Shown here: piece after piece, positions 46,410-55,179 of the stretch
Layout: each line of letters begins with the position of its first letter
How positions within the stretch are numbered: position 1 is the first letter of the stretch
Source: Xylanimonas ulmi
GTDB taxonomy: Bacteria; Actinomycetota; Actinomycetes; Actinomycetales; Cellulomonadaceae
Length of the DNA: 64,000 nt
Assembly (NCBI RefSeq): GCF_004216535.1
Contig: NZ_SGWX01000001.1
Location: forward strand, 3,901,099-3,965,098
Reading direction: 5' to 3'
Translations under genes and position numbers: made by a program
The notes under the pieces: generated by a model
Databases searched by the model: none
Seen by the model: only the letters and a program-made list of their open reading frames with translations
What the model was told of the DNA's origin: nothing

Positions 46410-47689
46410 GTCGTCCACGGCAGCCACGCTCTGACCAGAAACCGTCCGGCGCGCTCGCCGAAGCTCAGCGACCCGCCGGCGAGCTCGGCCCGCTCGACCA
46501 GCCCGGCGAGGCCGAGCCCGGAGGCCGGCAGTGCCGGCGCGACCGCGGCGCTCGCCCGCGCGCCGTGGCCCGCCGACGCCCCCGCGGACGACGCGACCGG
46601 CGCGGGGTTGCTGATCAGGAGGCTCAGCCCGTCGGCCTCGTCGCCGCTGACCTCGACGCGCACGGGCGCGCCCGGGGCGTGCTTGCGCGCGTTGGTCAGG
46701 GCCTCCTGCAGGATGCGGAAGGCGCTGCGGGAGACGCCGCTCGCGAGCGCGGTGACGTCGGGGAGGTCCACGGGCAGCCGCACGTCGCATCCGGCCGCGC
46801 GGGCCTCGGCCACCAGGTCGTCCAGGTCCGCGAGAGTCGGCTGCGGGCGGCTCGGCCTGGCGGCGCCCTCCTCGCGCAGCACGCCGAGCACGTCGCGCAG
46901 CTCGTCGAGGGCCTGGTGCGCGCTGTCACGGATGACCGACGCGGCCTCGCGCACCTGTTGCGGCGACAGGCCCTCGCGGTAGGTGAGCGCGCCGGCGTGC
47001 ATGGCGACGAGCGACATGCGGTGGGCGAGGACGTCGTGCATCTCGCGGGCGATGCGCGCCCGCTCGCCCGCGCGCGCCTGCTCGGTGCGGCGCGCCTGTT
47101 CGAGCTCGGCGGCCGCGGCGCGCTCGCGCAACGAGCGCACCAGGTCGCGGCGCGCGCCGATGTAGGCGCCGATCGCCACCAGCAGGGCCGTCAGGACGGC
47201 GGCCGTGATCAGCTCTCTCACGAGCGCGTCGATCCTGTCGCCGCCCTCGGGCATGACGGCGAGCGGGCTGAGCAACCGGTGGCCGACGGTCGCCGCGAGC
47301 GCGGGGACCATCGCGACGGCGATGCGCCGCCACCGCCGGTGCGTCGCCAGCGAGACGACGGCGATCGTCCAGGCGCCCGCCGGCGCGCCGCCGAGGGTTG
47401 TGAACGCGGCCAGCACACAGGCGATGGTCAGCGGCGCCCGCCGACGCAGCAGGAGCAAGCCCAGTGAGGCGACGCCGAGTGCGGCGTCGAGCAGCAGGAA
47501 GCCGGGATCAGGGGCGATGTACTCCACGGGGACCTCGGCGAGCGCTGCCGTGCGCTCGCTCTCCGCACCGGGGAGGGCGAACCCGGCGACCCCCACCAGC
47601 CCGGCGACGACCACACGCCACGCCTCGCCCCACACGTGGCGGGCACGCGATTGGAGCGGGGAGCCGGGCGCTGGGGTCGGCGAGGCCAT
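46406..47689 (-). CDS. Histidine kinase (DesK/LiaS-like, HisKA_3)
   Basis: A 427-residue sensor kinase with about five to six N-terminal helices and almost no extracytoplasmic domain, suggesting that it senses within the membrane. The dimerisation and phosphorylation motif is EMHDVLAHRMSLVAMHAG (His at about 217). The HATPase has an N-box-like QEALTNARKHAPG and the G-box SGLGLAGLVERAEL. The ATG at 47689 lies 7 bases after TAGGGT (leaderless). It pairs with the response regulator and faces an ABC-2 exporter. Confidence 0.92.
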   Translation of the reverse strand: MASPTPAPGSPLQSRARHVWGEAWRVVVAGLVGVAGFALPGAESERTAALAEVPVEYIAPDPGFLLLDAALGVASLGLLLLRRRAPLTIACVLAAFTTLGGAPAGAWTIAVVSLATHRRWRRIAVAMVPALAATVGHRLLSPLAVMPEGGDRIDALVRELITAAVLTALLVAIGAYIGARRDLVRSLRERAAAAELEQARRTEQARAGERARIAREMHDVLAHRMSLVAMHAGALTYREGLSPQQVREAASVIRDSAHQALDELRDVLGVLREEGAARPSRPQPTLADLDDLVAEARAAGCDVRLPVDLPDVTALASGVSRSAFRILQEALTNARKHAPGAPVRVEVSGDEADGLSLLISNPAPVASSAGASAGHGARASAAVAPALPASGLGLAGLVERAELAGGSLSFGERAGRFLVRAWLPWTT

Positions 47690-47696
47690 CACTGGC

Positions 47697-47702
47697 ACCC
47701 TA
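47697..47702 (-). promoter_or_regulatory. -10 box TAGGGT of a leaderless two-component promoter
   Basis: The hexamer ends 7 bases before the kinase ATG at 47689 on the minus strand. The divergent ABC promoter must share the remaining 140 bp to 47842. Confidence 0.5.
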
Positions 47703-47841
47703 GCGAGGCGTGCCCGTCGACCGCATCCATCGCATGACCCGCGGGGTCCCCCGTTCGGCGGACCTCGGCGAGGCGGAGGGTCCAGCAGGCGCATCCTCCC
47801 GGGCGACGCGGTCGCGGCCTCGTTCGCGCCACCGTGGGGGC

Positions 47842-48564
47842 ATGATCACCGTCGAGCGCCTCGTGTGTCGATACGGGGACGTGCTGGCCGTCGACGACGT
47901 CTCGTTCACCGCTGAGCCGGGACGCGTCACGGGGTTCCTCGGGCCCAACGGCGCCGGCAAGTCCACCACGCTGCGCGCCGTCATCGGGCTCACGCGCCCG
48001 GCGTCTGGCGCGACCCGCGTCAACGGCGTGCCGTACGCGGCCCTCGCCAGCCCGGGCAGGCACGTGGGCGTCCTGCTCGACGCCGCCGCCCAGCACGTGG
48101 GCCGGTCCGGCCGCGAGACGCTGGTGCTCGCGGCGATCCTGCTCGGCGTGGGCAGGGCGCGCGTCGACGCCGTGCTCGAGACCGTCGGCCTGACCGAGCG
48201 GGAGGCGGCCCGGCGCGTCGGCACGTACTCGCTCGGCATGCGTCAGCGGCTCGGCCTCGCGGTGGCGCTCCTCGGCGAGCCCGAGATCCTCGTGCTCGAC
48301 GAGCCGGCCAACGGGCTCGACCCCGCCGGCATCCGGTGGATGCGGGACCTGCTGGCCCGGTTCGCCGCCGACGGCGGCACGGTGCTGCTCTCGTCGCACC
48401 AGCTCGCCGAGGTCCAACGGGTCGCCGACGACCTCGTGGTCATCGGCGGCGGCCGGATCGTCGCTCAGGGCGCCAAGGACGACCTGCTCGCGGGGTCCCA
48501 GGACCTGGAGGAGCTGTTCCTCCAGCTCACCGCGCCGGACTCGCGCGACGGGATCGTCGCGTGA
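47842..48564 (+). CDS. ABC-2 exporter ATP-binding protein
   Basis: A 240-residue ATPase: Walker A GPNGAGKSTT (about 37), Q-loop region HVGVLLDAAA, signature YSLGMRQRLG, Walker B LVLDEPANGLDPAG, H-loop LSSHQL. The YSLGMRQR signature marks the BcrA/NatA-type exporters for bacteriocin or antibiotic resistance and similar roles. The ATG at 47842 opens MITVERLVCRYGD; the frame extends 44 codons upstream through the divergent promoter. The stop shares GTGA with the permease start. Confidence 0.93.
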   Translation: MITVERLVCRYGDVLAVDDVSFTAEPGRVTGFLGPNGAGKSTTLRAVIGLTRPASGATRVNGVPYAALASPGRHVGVLLDAAAQHVGRSGRETLVLAAILLGVGRARVDAVLETVGLTEREAARRVGTYSLGMRQRLGLAVALLGEPEILVLDEPANGLDPAGIRWMRDLLARFAADGGTVLLSSHQLAEVQRVADDLVVIGGGRIVAQGAKDDLLAGSQDLEELFLQLTAPDSRDGIVA

Positions 48565-49355
48565 GCGCCGCGGTGATCGAGCGCGGCGCGGAGCGCGACG
48601 CGCGCGCCATCGGGCCCACCCCCTTCGCGCGGCTCCTGCGGATGGAGTGGCGCAAGCAGGTCGACACGCGGGCGAGTCGGTGGCTGCTCGCGCTCACCGC
48701 GTGCGCGGTGCTCGTGGTGCTGGTCGTGCTCGGCTTCGTCGACGGCGGCCGGCACTCGTTCGAGCAGCTGGCCCAGGGGGCGTTGCAGCCACTGGGCATC
48801 CTGGCGCCGGTCATCGCCATCCTCTCGGTCACCGCCGAGTGGTCGCAGCGCACCGCCCTCGTGACGTTCGCGCTCGAGCCGCGACGCGCGCGCGTCATCG
48901 TCGCGAAGACGCTCGCGGCGCTCGGGGTCGCGGCGCTCGCCGTGGCGGGCGCCGTCGCGCTGGCGGCGGTCGAACACCTGGCGCTCATCGGCCTGCGCGA
49001 CGTCGAGCCGCGGTGGTCGGTCGACCTGGGTGCCCTGGGCGGGACCGCGCTCGCCGTGCTGGTGCTGGGCGTGCTGTGCGGGGTGGGCTTCGGCCTGCTG
49101 CTGCTCAACACGCCGGGGGCGATCGTCGCCTACTTCGTGGCCCCGATCGTGATCGCCCTGCTCGGGACATTCGTCCCCGCGCTCAAGGACGCCCAGCCGT
49201 GGTTCGACATGGCCACGGCGTCGACGCCGCTCGTCGTCGGAGCGATGACGGGGCAGGCGTGGCTGCACCTGGCGAGCACGACGGCGATCTGGGTGGTGGC
49301 CCCGTTCGTCGTCGGCCTGGTGCGCGTCCTGCGCTCCGAGATCCGCTCGGCCTGA
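48561..49355 (+). CDS. ABC-2 exporter permease
   Basis: A 264-residue protein with six hydrophobic segments and a cytoplasmic start (RLLRMEWRKQVDTRASRWLL) typical of ABC-2 permeases. TAEWSQRTALVTFALEPRR is the coupling loop found in BcrB-like permeases. The GTG at 48561 overlaps the ATPase stop. The cargo is unknown. With the divergent two-component system it forms a sensor/exporter pair, as seen in cell-envelope stress or antimicrobial-peptide detoxification modules (inference). Confidence 0.88.
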   Translation: MSAAVIERGAERDARAIGPTPFARLLRMEWRKQVDTRASRWLLALTACAVLVVLVVLGFVDGGRHSFEQLAQGALQPLGILAPVIAILSVTAEWSQRTALVTFALEPRRARVIVAKTLAALGVAALAVAGAVALAAVEHLALIGLRDVEPRWSVDLGALGGTALAVLVLGVLCGVGFGLLLLNTPGAIVAYFVAPIVIALLGTFVPALKDAQPWFDMATASTPLVVGAMTGQAWLHLASTTAIWVVAPFVVGLVRVLRSEIRSA

Positions 49356-49391
49356 GGCGCCCGGCGCACCTCAGCGGCCGACCGGCGACCG

Positions 49392-50555
49392 TCAGCCGCG
49401 AGTCGGCGTGACGTCGAGCCGCATGCCCGCCAGGCCGCGCTTGCGGCTGGCGAGCGTGCGGGCGACGTCGCGCAGCACCTGGGCGCCCGGGGTCGCGGGG
49501 TCGGCGATCACGGCGGGTGTGCCGTCGTCGCCGGCCTCGCGCACGGCGGGGTCGAGCGGCACCTGGCCCAGCAGCGGCACCGGCGTCCCGAGCGCCTCGG
49601 AGAGCGACGCCGCGACGCGCTCGCCGCCGCCCGAGCCGAAGACCTCCAGGCGCGAGCCGTCGGGCTGTTCGAGCCAGGACATGTTCTCGATGACGCCGAC
49701 CACGCCCTGGTGGGTCTGCGTCGCGATCGAGCCGGCGCGCGCGGCGACCTCGGCGGCGGCGGCCTGCGGTGTGGTCACCACGACGATCTCGGAGCCGGGC
49801 AGCAACTGCGCGACCGAGATGGCGATGTCGCCCGTGCCGGGCGGCAGGTCGAGCAGCAGCACGTCGAGGTCGCCCCAGTAGACGTCGGCGAGGAACTGTT
49901 CGAGCGCGCGGTGCAGCATGGGCCCACGCCACACGACGGGCTGGCCGGGCGGGACGAACATGCCGATCGACACGACCTTGACGCCGTGCGCGATGGGCGG
50001 CAGCAGCATCGAGTCGACACGCGTGGGCGGGCGGCTGACACCCAGCATGCGGGGGATCGAGAAGCCGTAGATGTCGGCGTCGACGACGCCCACGCTGAGC
50101 CCCTCGGCCGCGAGCGCGACCGCGAGGTTGGCGGTCACGGAGGATTTGCCGACGCCGCCCTTGCCGGAGGCGATCGCGTACACCTTGGTCAGCGAGCCGG
50201 GCTGGGAGAACGGGATGACGGGCTCCCCGTCGCCGCCGCGCAGCCGTGAGCGCAGCGACGCGCGCTGCTCGGGCGTCATGACGCCGAGGTCGACGTCGAC
50301 CGACGCGACGCCGTCGAGCGCGCCGACCGCGGCGGTGACGTCGCGCACGATGGTCGACTGCAGTGGGCAGCCCGCGACCGTGAGGTCGACGCCCACCCGA
50401 ACCCGAGCCCCGGCGCCGGCGGCGCCCGCCCTGGCGGCGCCCGACTCGGCGACGTCCACCGAGCGCACCATGTCGAGGTCGGTGATGGGCCGGCGGATCT
50501 CCGGGTCGACGACGGTGGCGAGTGCGGCGCGGACCCGGTCGGCGAGCGTGGTCAT
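49392..50555 (-). CDS. mrp: Mrp/NBP35-type P-loop ATPase, Fe-S cluster carrier
   Basis: A 387-residue protein with an N-terminal MIP18/DUF59 domain (VDPEIRRPITDLDMV, LTVAGCPLQ) followed by the Mrp ATPase: deviant Walker A SGKGGVGKSSVTAN, VDADIYGFSIPRML, LDLPPGTGDI. The loop after VIENMSW lacks the CxxC found in many Mrp proteins (SWLEQPDGSRLEVFG instead), as in several actinomycetes, so cluster binding may differ. TAGGAT (50567-50562) lies 6 bases before the ATG, a leaderless start. Confidence 0.93.
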   Translation of the reverse strand: MTTLADRVRAALATVVDPEIRRPITDLDMVRSVDVAESGAARAGAAGAGARVRVGVDLTVAGCPLQSTIVRDVTAAVGALDGVASVDVDLGVMTPEQRASLRSRLRGGDGEPVIPFSQPGSLTKVYAIASGKGGVGKSSVTANLAVALAAEGLSVGVVDADIYGFSIPRMLGVSRPPTRVDSMLLPPIAHGVKVVSIGMFVPPGQPVVWRGPMLHRALEQFLADVYWGDLDVLLLDLPPGTGDIAISVAQLLPGSEIVVVTTPQAAAAEVAARAGSIATQTHQGVVGVIENMSWLEQPDGSRLEVFGSGGGERVAASLSEALGTPVPLLGQVPLDPAVREAGDDGTPAVIADPATPGAQVLRDVARTLASRKRGLAGMRLDVTPTRG

Positions 50556-50561
50556 ACCGCG

Positions 50562-50567
50562 ATCCTA
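50562..50567 (-). promoter_or_regulatory. -10 box TAGGAT of a leaderless mrp promoter
   Basis: TAGGAT ends 6 bases before the mrp ATG, in the 46-bp gap after the DUF1003 gene on the same strand. mrp is thus separately expressed. Confidence 0.55.
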
Positions 50568-50601
50568 CGGGGGCCGGTCGCGGCGCAGGGGCGCGCGGCG
50601 G

Positions 50602-51123
50602 TCAGGCCGACTCGCGCGGGCGGGACTCGTCCGCCTCGGCGTCCGCGGCGCGCTGCTCCTCCAGCCCTTCGAGCAGGGCGCGCAGCTCGGAGCGCACGAA
50701 GTCGCGCGTGGCGACCTCGGACAGCGCCAGGCGCAGCGCCGCCATCTCCCGCGCCAGGTACTCGGTGTCGGCGAGGTTGCGCTCGGCGCGCTGGCGGTCC
50801 TGCTCGGCCGTGACGCGGTCGCGGTCGTCCTGGCGGTTCTGGGCGAGCAGGATCAGGGGGGCGGCGTAGCTGGCCTGGAGCGAGAGCATGAGCGTGAGCG
50901 CGGTGAACCCGTTCTCGGCCTTGTCGAACCGCAGGTCGACCGGGCCCCACGAGTTCCAGGCGAGCCAGATCGCGCAGAACACTGTCAGCCAGATGAGGAA
51001 CCGGGGCGTGCCGAGGAACCGTGCGATGCCCTCGGTCGCCCGCCCGACGGCGTCCTGGTCGCGATGCGCGCGCGGCAGCAGCGTGCGGCGCGCCTCCTTC
51101 GGGGTGTCGAGCCGGTCAGCCAC
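50602..51123 (-). CDS. DUF1003-family membrane protein
   Basis: A 173-residue protein with two central helices (FLIWLTVFCAIWLAWN and the FTALTLMLSLQASYAAPLIL segment), the conserved core of DUF1003. A C-terminal charged coiled coil (QDDRDRVTAEQDRQRAERN and beyond) follows. Function is unknown. The GTG at 51123 overlaps the upstream CBS gene by eight bases, so translation is coupled. The pairing of DUF1003 with an MgtE-N/CBS protein is common in actinomycetes. Confidence 0.87.
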   Translation of the reverse strand: MADRLDTPKEARRTLLPRAHRDQDAVGRATEGIARFLGTPRFLIWLTVFCAIWLAWNSWGPVDLRFDKAENGFTALTLMLSLQASYAAPLILLAQNRQDDRDRVTAEQDRQRAERNLADTEYLAREMAALRLALSEVATRDFVRSELRALLEGLEEQRAADAEADESRPRESA

Positions 51124-52423
51124 GTCGCACCACATCCTCGGGCGCCCCGCGGTCGGCGGTGGCCTGCGTGAGCCGCTCGTCGTGCGACTCACGCCAGTCG
51201 TCCGGCAGCAGGTGGTCGAGCACGTCGTCGACGGAGACGGCGCCGAGCAGCCGTTTGCCGTCGTCGAGCACGGGCAGCGCGAGCAGGTCGTAGGCGGCGA
51301 GCAGGCGCGTGACGCGGCCCAGCGGCGCGTCCGGGGTCAGCCATGCGGAGTCGGTGTCGAGCACGGAGCCGACGGCGGCGTGCGGGGGCTCGCGCAGCAG
51401 CCGCTGGAAGTGTGCGACGCCGAGGAACCGGCCCGTCGGGGTCTCCAGCGGCGGGCGGGCCACGAACACCACGGAGGCGAGCGCGGGCGGCAGGTCCTGC
51501 TTGCGGATCTGCGCGAGCGCCGAGGCGATCGTCATCTCGGGGCCGAGGATGACCGGCTCGCTCGTCATCATGCCGCCCGCGGTGTCCTCGTCGTAGGCGA
51601 GCAGACGGCGCACGTCCTCGGCCTCGTCGGGCTCCATGAGGTCGAGCAGGCGGGTGGCCTGCGCGTCGGGCAGCTCGTGCAGCAGGTCGGCGGCGTCGTC
51701 GGGCTCCATGGCCTCCAGCACGTCGGCGGCGCGCCCGGTCTCCAGGCCCGAGAGGATCGCCACCTGGTCGTCCTCGGGCAGCTCCTCCAGGACGTCGGCG
51801 AGGCGGTCGTTGTCGAGCGCCGCGGCGACCTCGAGGCGGCGCGTGCCGCCGAGCTCGTGCAGCACGTCGGCGAGGTCGGCGGGCCGCAGGCCCTCGTACG
51901 CCTCGAGCAGCGCGGCCGCGCCCTGGCCCGGCGCCCCGACCGCGAGCGTCGAGACGGCGTCGATCGGCACGACGAGAGTCGCGCCGCGCCGCCGCAGCCC
52001 CAACGTCGATCGGCCGGGCTCGCGACGGCGCACGAACAGCTGGTCCACCAGCCAGTCGCCGTTGCGCTGGCGCGCGATCGAGACGTCCTCGATGCCGACG
52101 TCGCCCGAGCCGTCGCGCATCGTCACGGTGCGGTCGAGCAGTTCGCCCAGCACGAGCGACTCCATGGCGCGCTGCTCGAAGCGGCGCAGGTTGACCAGGC
52201 CGGTCGACAGCACCTGGCCCGCGTCGATGCTGGTCACCCGGGTCATGGGCAGGAACACGCGACGCCGCCCGGGAACCTCGACCACGAGTCCGACGACGCG
52301 GGGCGCGCCCTTGGCGCGGACCAGGACGACGACGTCGCGCACGCGGCCCACCTGGTCTCCGATGGGGTCGAAGACCGAGGTCCCGGCGAGGCGCGCGACG
52401 AACACGCGGGTGCTGGCGCTCAC
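51116..52423 (-). CDS. PRC-barrel/MgtE-N/CBS-domain protein without a channel domain
   Basis: A 435-residue soluble protein. Residues 1-165 form two PRC-barrel-like segments (GDQVGRVRDVVVLVR, NGDWLVDQLFVRR). An MgtE intracellular N domain follows (RPADLADVLHELGG, LPEDDQVAILSGLETGRA, MEPDDAADLLHELPD, MEPDEAEDVRRLLAYDEDTA). Two CBS domains close it (MMTSEPVILGPEMTIASALA, LLALPVLDDGKRLLGAVSV). The five-helix transport domain of MgtE is absent, so it is probably a Mg2+- or nucleotide-sensing partner, perhaps of DUF1003 (inference). TAGGCT lies 7 bases before the GTG. Confidence 0.9.
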   Translation of the reverse strand: MSASTRVFVARLAGTSVFDPIGDQVGRVRDVVVLVRAKGAPRVVGLVVEVPGRRRVFLPMTRVTSIDAGQVLSTGLVNLRRFEQRAMESLVLGELLDRTVTMRDGSGDVGIEDVSIARQRNGDWLVDQLFVRRREPGRSTLGLRRRGATLVVPIDAVSTLAVGAPGQGAAALLEAYEGLRPADLADVLHELGGTRRLEVAAALDNDRLADVLEELPEDDQVAILSGLETGRAADVLEAMEPDDAADLLHELPDAQATRLLDLMEPDEAEDVRRLLAYDEDTAGGMMTSEPVILGPEMTIASALAQIRKQDLPPALASVVFVARPPLETPTGRFLGVAHFQRLLREPPHAAVGSVLDTDSAWLTPDAPLGRVTRLLAAYDLLALPVLDDGKRLLGAVSVDDVLDHLLPDDWRESHDERLTQATADRGAPEDVVRRG

Positions 52424-52430
52424 GCAGGTC

Positions 52431-52436
52431 AGCCTA
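52431..52436 (-). promoter_or_regulatory. -10 box TAGGCT of a leaderless promoter
   Basis: The hexamer ends 7 bases before the GTG of the CBS-domain gene at 52423 on the minus strand. It would drive the CBS-DUF1003 pair. Confidence 0.5.
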
Positions 52437-52542
52437 CGTCGACGCCGCTCGACCCCGCCCGTGCGGGACGGGGAACGGCATGTTCACGCGCACTGGAGGC
52501 AACGTGGTGGTCAGGGTCAGGCGATTGGGACACACTGAGCCA

Positions 52543-53334
52543 ATGAGCTTCGCCCGACCCCAGCCTGTGCCCCGCGTGCCTACGCCACCCCAGGGAGACG
52601 AGGTCGCCGCCTTCTCGACCTACCTCGAGGCGCAGCAGGCCGTCGACTACCTCTCCGACCAGAAGTTCCCGGTCCAGGCGGTGACCATCGTGGGCACCGA
52701 CCTCAAGATGGTCGAGCGTGTGACCGGACGCCTGAGCTATCGGCGGGTCGCGATCGCCGGCGCCGGGTCGGGCGCCTGGTTCGGCCTCTTCGTTGGCCTG
52801 TTGCTGTCGCTGTGGGGCGGTGGCCGCGCCGCCAACGGTGTCGTGTTCATCGGCATCGCGCTCGGCGCCGGCTTCGGCCTGCTGTTCTCCGTGCTGTCCT
52901 ACGCGCTGACGGGCGGGCGGCGCGACTTCACCTCGCAGTCGCAGATCGTCGCGACGACGTACGCGATCCTGTGCGCGGCCGAGTCGGCGGGCGAGGCCCG
53001 GTCGCTGCTGCGTCAGTCGCCCAACGGGCTCGGCAAGGCGCGCGCCGCGGCGCCCGCCGCCCCGAGCGCGCCGACCGGGCCCTACGGTGCCCCCGCGCCG
53101 ACCCCGACCCCGACGAGGGCCCCCGACCCGCGCTGGACCACGCCGACGGGCGAGCCGCGTTACGGCGCGATGCTTCCGACGCCGCAGGATCCCGCGCCGA
53201 CCGCGCCGACGCCGCCTGCGCAGCCGCCCGCCCCGCAGGCTCCGCCGACGCCGCCCACGTCGGGCGACCAGCCGTCGGTCACCCCGCCGCAGGACCCCTA
53301 CGCCCCGCCGCAGGACCCGCGCCAGCAGCGCTGA
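52543..53334 (+). CDS. General-stress-protein-like membrane protein with a Pro-rich tail
   Basis: A 263-residue protein. The N-terminal part (VAAFSTYLEAQQAVDYLSDQ, VQAVTIVGTDLKMVE) is the general stress protein 17M-like fold. Two helices follow (GAWFGLFVGLLLSLWGG, FIGIALGAGFGLLFSVLSYA). The last 90 residues are Pro/Ala/Thr-rich with PQDP-type repeats (PTPQDPAPT, TPPQDPYAPPQDP), likely disordered. Function is unknown. The ATG at 52543 is supported by CACACT 6 bases upstream (52531-52536) with TGGTCA 17 bp before that. Confidence 0.82.
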   Translation: MSFARPQPVPRVPTPPQGDEVAAFSTYLEAQQAVDYLSDQKFPVQAVTIVGTDLKMVERVTGRLSYRRVAIAGAGSGAWFGLFVGLLLSLWGGGRAANGVVFIGIALGAGFGLLFSVLSYALTGGRRDFTSQSQIVATTYAILCAAESAGEARSLLRQSPNGLGKARAAAPAAPSAPTGPYGAPAPTPTPTRAPDPRWTTPTGEPRYGAMLPTPQDPAPTAPTPPAQPPAPQAPPTPPTSGDQPSVTPPQDPYAPPQDPRQQR

Positions 53335-53371
53335 CGCGCGCGCCCGGCGCCAGGGCGATGAGGTGAGACAC

Positions 53372-53407
53372 GACGGGCCGCCGCAGCACTCGCTGCGGCG
53401 GCCCGTC
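53372..53407. terminator. Perfect 15-bp hairpin between convergent genes
   Basis: GACGGGCCGCCGCAG (53372-53386) pairs exactly with 53393-53407 around CACTCG. It lies 37 bases after the stress-protein gene and 64 before the end of the aminopeptidase gene, so it can serve both. There is no T-run. Confidence 0.75.
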
Positions 53408-53471
53408 GGCGTCGTGCCCGTGGCGCTTCGGCCGTCCCGGCCTGCGCGCGCGGCCTGCGCCCGGTTCGAGC

Positions 53472-55076
53472 TCAGCCCCGCAGGGACCGCATCCACTCCT
53501 CGACGGCGCCCGGCTCACGCGGCAGCGCGGCCGACAGGTTCTCGTTGCCGTCGCCCGTCACGAGCACGTCGTCCTCGATGCGCACGCCGATGCCGCGGTA
53601 CTCCGGCGGGACGGCCAGGTCGTCGGCCTTGAAGTACAGGCCCGGCTCGATCGTGAACACCATGCCCGGCTCGAGCACGCCGTCCTGGTACAGCTCGCGG
53701 CGCGCCTGCGCGCAGTCGTGCACGTCAAGGCCCAGGTGGTGCGAGGTGCCGTGCACCATCCACCGGCGGTGCTGCTGGCCCTCGGGCGTCAACGCGACCT
53801 CGGCCGTGACGCCGTCGGGCAGCAGCCCCCACTCCTCAAGGCGCGCGGCGATGACGCGCATCGCGGCCTCGTGCACGTCGAGGAACCGGGCGCCCGGGCG
53901 CGCGACGGCGAACGCGGCGTCGGCGGCGTCGAGCACCGCCTGGTAGACGCGGCGCTGCACCTGGCTGAACGTGCCGCTGACCGGCAGGGTGCGCGTGACG
54001 TCGGCCGTGTACAGCGAGTCGACCTCGACACCGGCGTCGAGCAGCACGAGGTCGCCCTCGCGCACCTGGCCGTCGTTGGAGATCCAGTGCAGCGTGGTGG
54101 CGTGCTCGCCCGCCGCCGCGATGGTCTCGTAGCCGACGGCGTTGCCCTCAAGCCGGGCGTGCGCGTCGAACGTCGTCTCGATGACGCGCTCGCCGCGGCG
54201 GTGCGCGACGGCGCGCGGCAGGGCGCGGACCACCTCGACGAAGCCCTCGATGGTGCGGTCCACGGCCTCGCGCAGCTGCTCGACCTCCAGGGCGTCCTTG
54301 ACCAGGCGCAGCTCGCTCGTGGCGCGCACCAGGGCCTCGTCGGTGAGCTCGCGCCCCTCGACAGCGGCCTCACCCGCGCTCGCGTCCTCGGTCACGTCCT
54401 GGCCGGCCTCGGCGCGCAGGGACTCGACCAGCGTCTCGATGGTCTCGTCGGCGCCGGTCACCACGAGCAGCGTGACGCCCGCGCCGATGTCCTTGGCGAG
54501 CGCGTCGCGCAGCTCGTCGACGTGCCGCGCCTCGACGCCCGTGAGCGTCGTGACGTCCTCGAGCGAGGGGCGCGCGCCCACCCAGAACTCGCCGTATCGC
54601 GAGTCGGCGTAGAACTCCTCGGTGTCGCGCGCGGCGAGCGGGCGCACGTACAGCACCGCGTGGTGGCCCGTGGGCCCGTCGGGGCCGACGTCGCCCTCGC
54701 CGTCGCGCGCCGGGTGCAGCACCAGGACGGCGTCGGGCTCCTGATCGGCGCCCAGGCCAGTCAGGTGCGCGAACGCCGAGTGCGGCCGGAAGCGGTAGTC
54801 GGTGTCGTTCGAGCGCACCTTGAGCGGCCCGGCGGGGATCACCAGGCGCGCGCCCGGGAACTGCCCGCTCAGGCGGGCGCGGCGGGCGGAGGTGAAGGGC
54901 GCGGCCGCCGACGCCGTCACGCCCAGGTCGGCGCGCGGCGCCCACTGCGAGGTGATGAAGTCGACGAAGGCCCGCGAGCGCGGCCGGTTGCGGTGGTCGC
55001 TGGGCTTTGTCTCGCCGGTCGGGGCCTCGGCGCCGGCGGCGTCGGCCGGGCCGTTCGTGGGGTGAGTGTCGCTCAT
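53472..55076 (-). CDS. pepP: Xaa-Pro aminopeptidase (aminopeptidase P family)
   Basis: A 534-residue metallopeptidase releasing an N-terminal residue before proline. The AMP_N domain (DTDYRFRPHSAFAHLTG) precedes a pita-bread domain with the five metal ligands: LLDAGVEVDSLYTADVTR (two Asp), HGTSHHLGLDVHD (His), FTIEPGLYF (Glu) and GIGVRIEDDVLVT (Glu). There is a 40-residue charged N-terminal extension and a mid-protein acidic insertion (TEDASAGEAAVEGREL). The ATG at 55076 opens MSDTHPTNGP. Cytoplasmic; no signal peptide. Confidence 0.94.
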   Translation of the reverse strand: MSDTHPTNGPADAAGAEAPTGETKPSDHRNRPRSRAFVDFITSQWAPRADLGVTASAAAPFTSARRARLSGQFPGARLVIPAGPLKVRSNDTDYRFRPHSAFAHLTGLGADQEPDAVLVLHPARDGEGDVGPDGPTGHHAVLYVRPLAARDTEEFYADSRYGEFWVGARPSLEDVTTLTGVEARHVDELRDALAKDIGAGVTLLVVTGADETIETLVESLRAEAGQDVTEDASAGEAAVEGRELTDEALVRATSELRLVKDALEVEQLREAVDRTIEGFVEVVRALPRAVAHRRGERVIETTFDAHARLEGNAVGYETIAAAGEHATTLHWISNDGQVREGDLVLLDAGVEVDSLYTADVTRTLPVSGTFSQVQRRVYQAVLDAADAAFAVARPGARFLDVHEAAMRVIAARLEEWGLLPDGVTAEVALTPEGQQHRRWMVHGTSHHLGLDVHDCAQARRELYQDGVLEPGMVFTIEPGLYFKADDLAVPPEYRGIGVRIEDDVLVTGDGNENLSAALPREPGAVEEWMRSLRG

Positions 55077-55179
55077 GCGCCCAGTCTCGCATCGGCGGCC
55101 GGGCGCTGGGGAGGGTTTGCCGCCCTGGGGGGCTGCGCCGTCTCGCGGGCGACGGTGGACCGGGCGCGGCTACGCGCGG

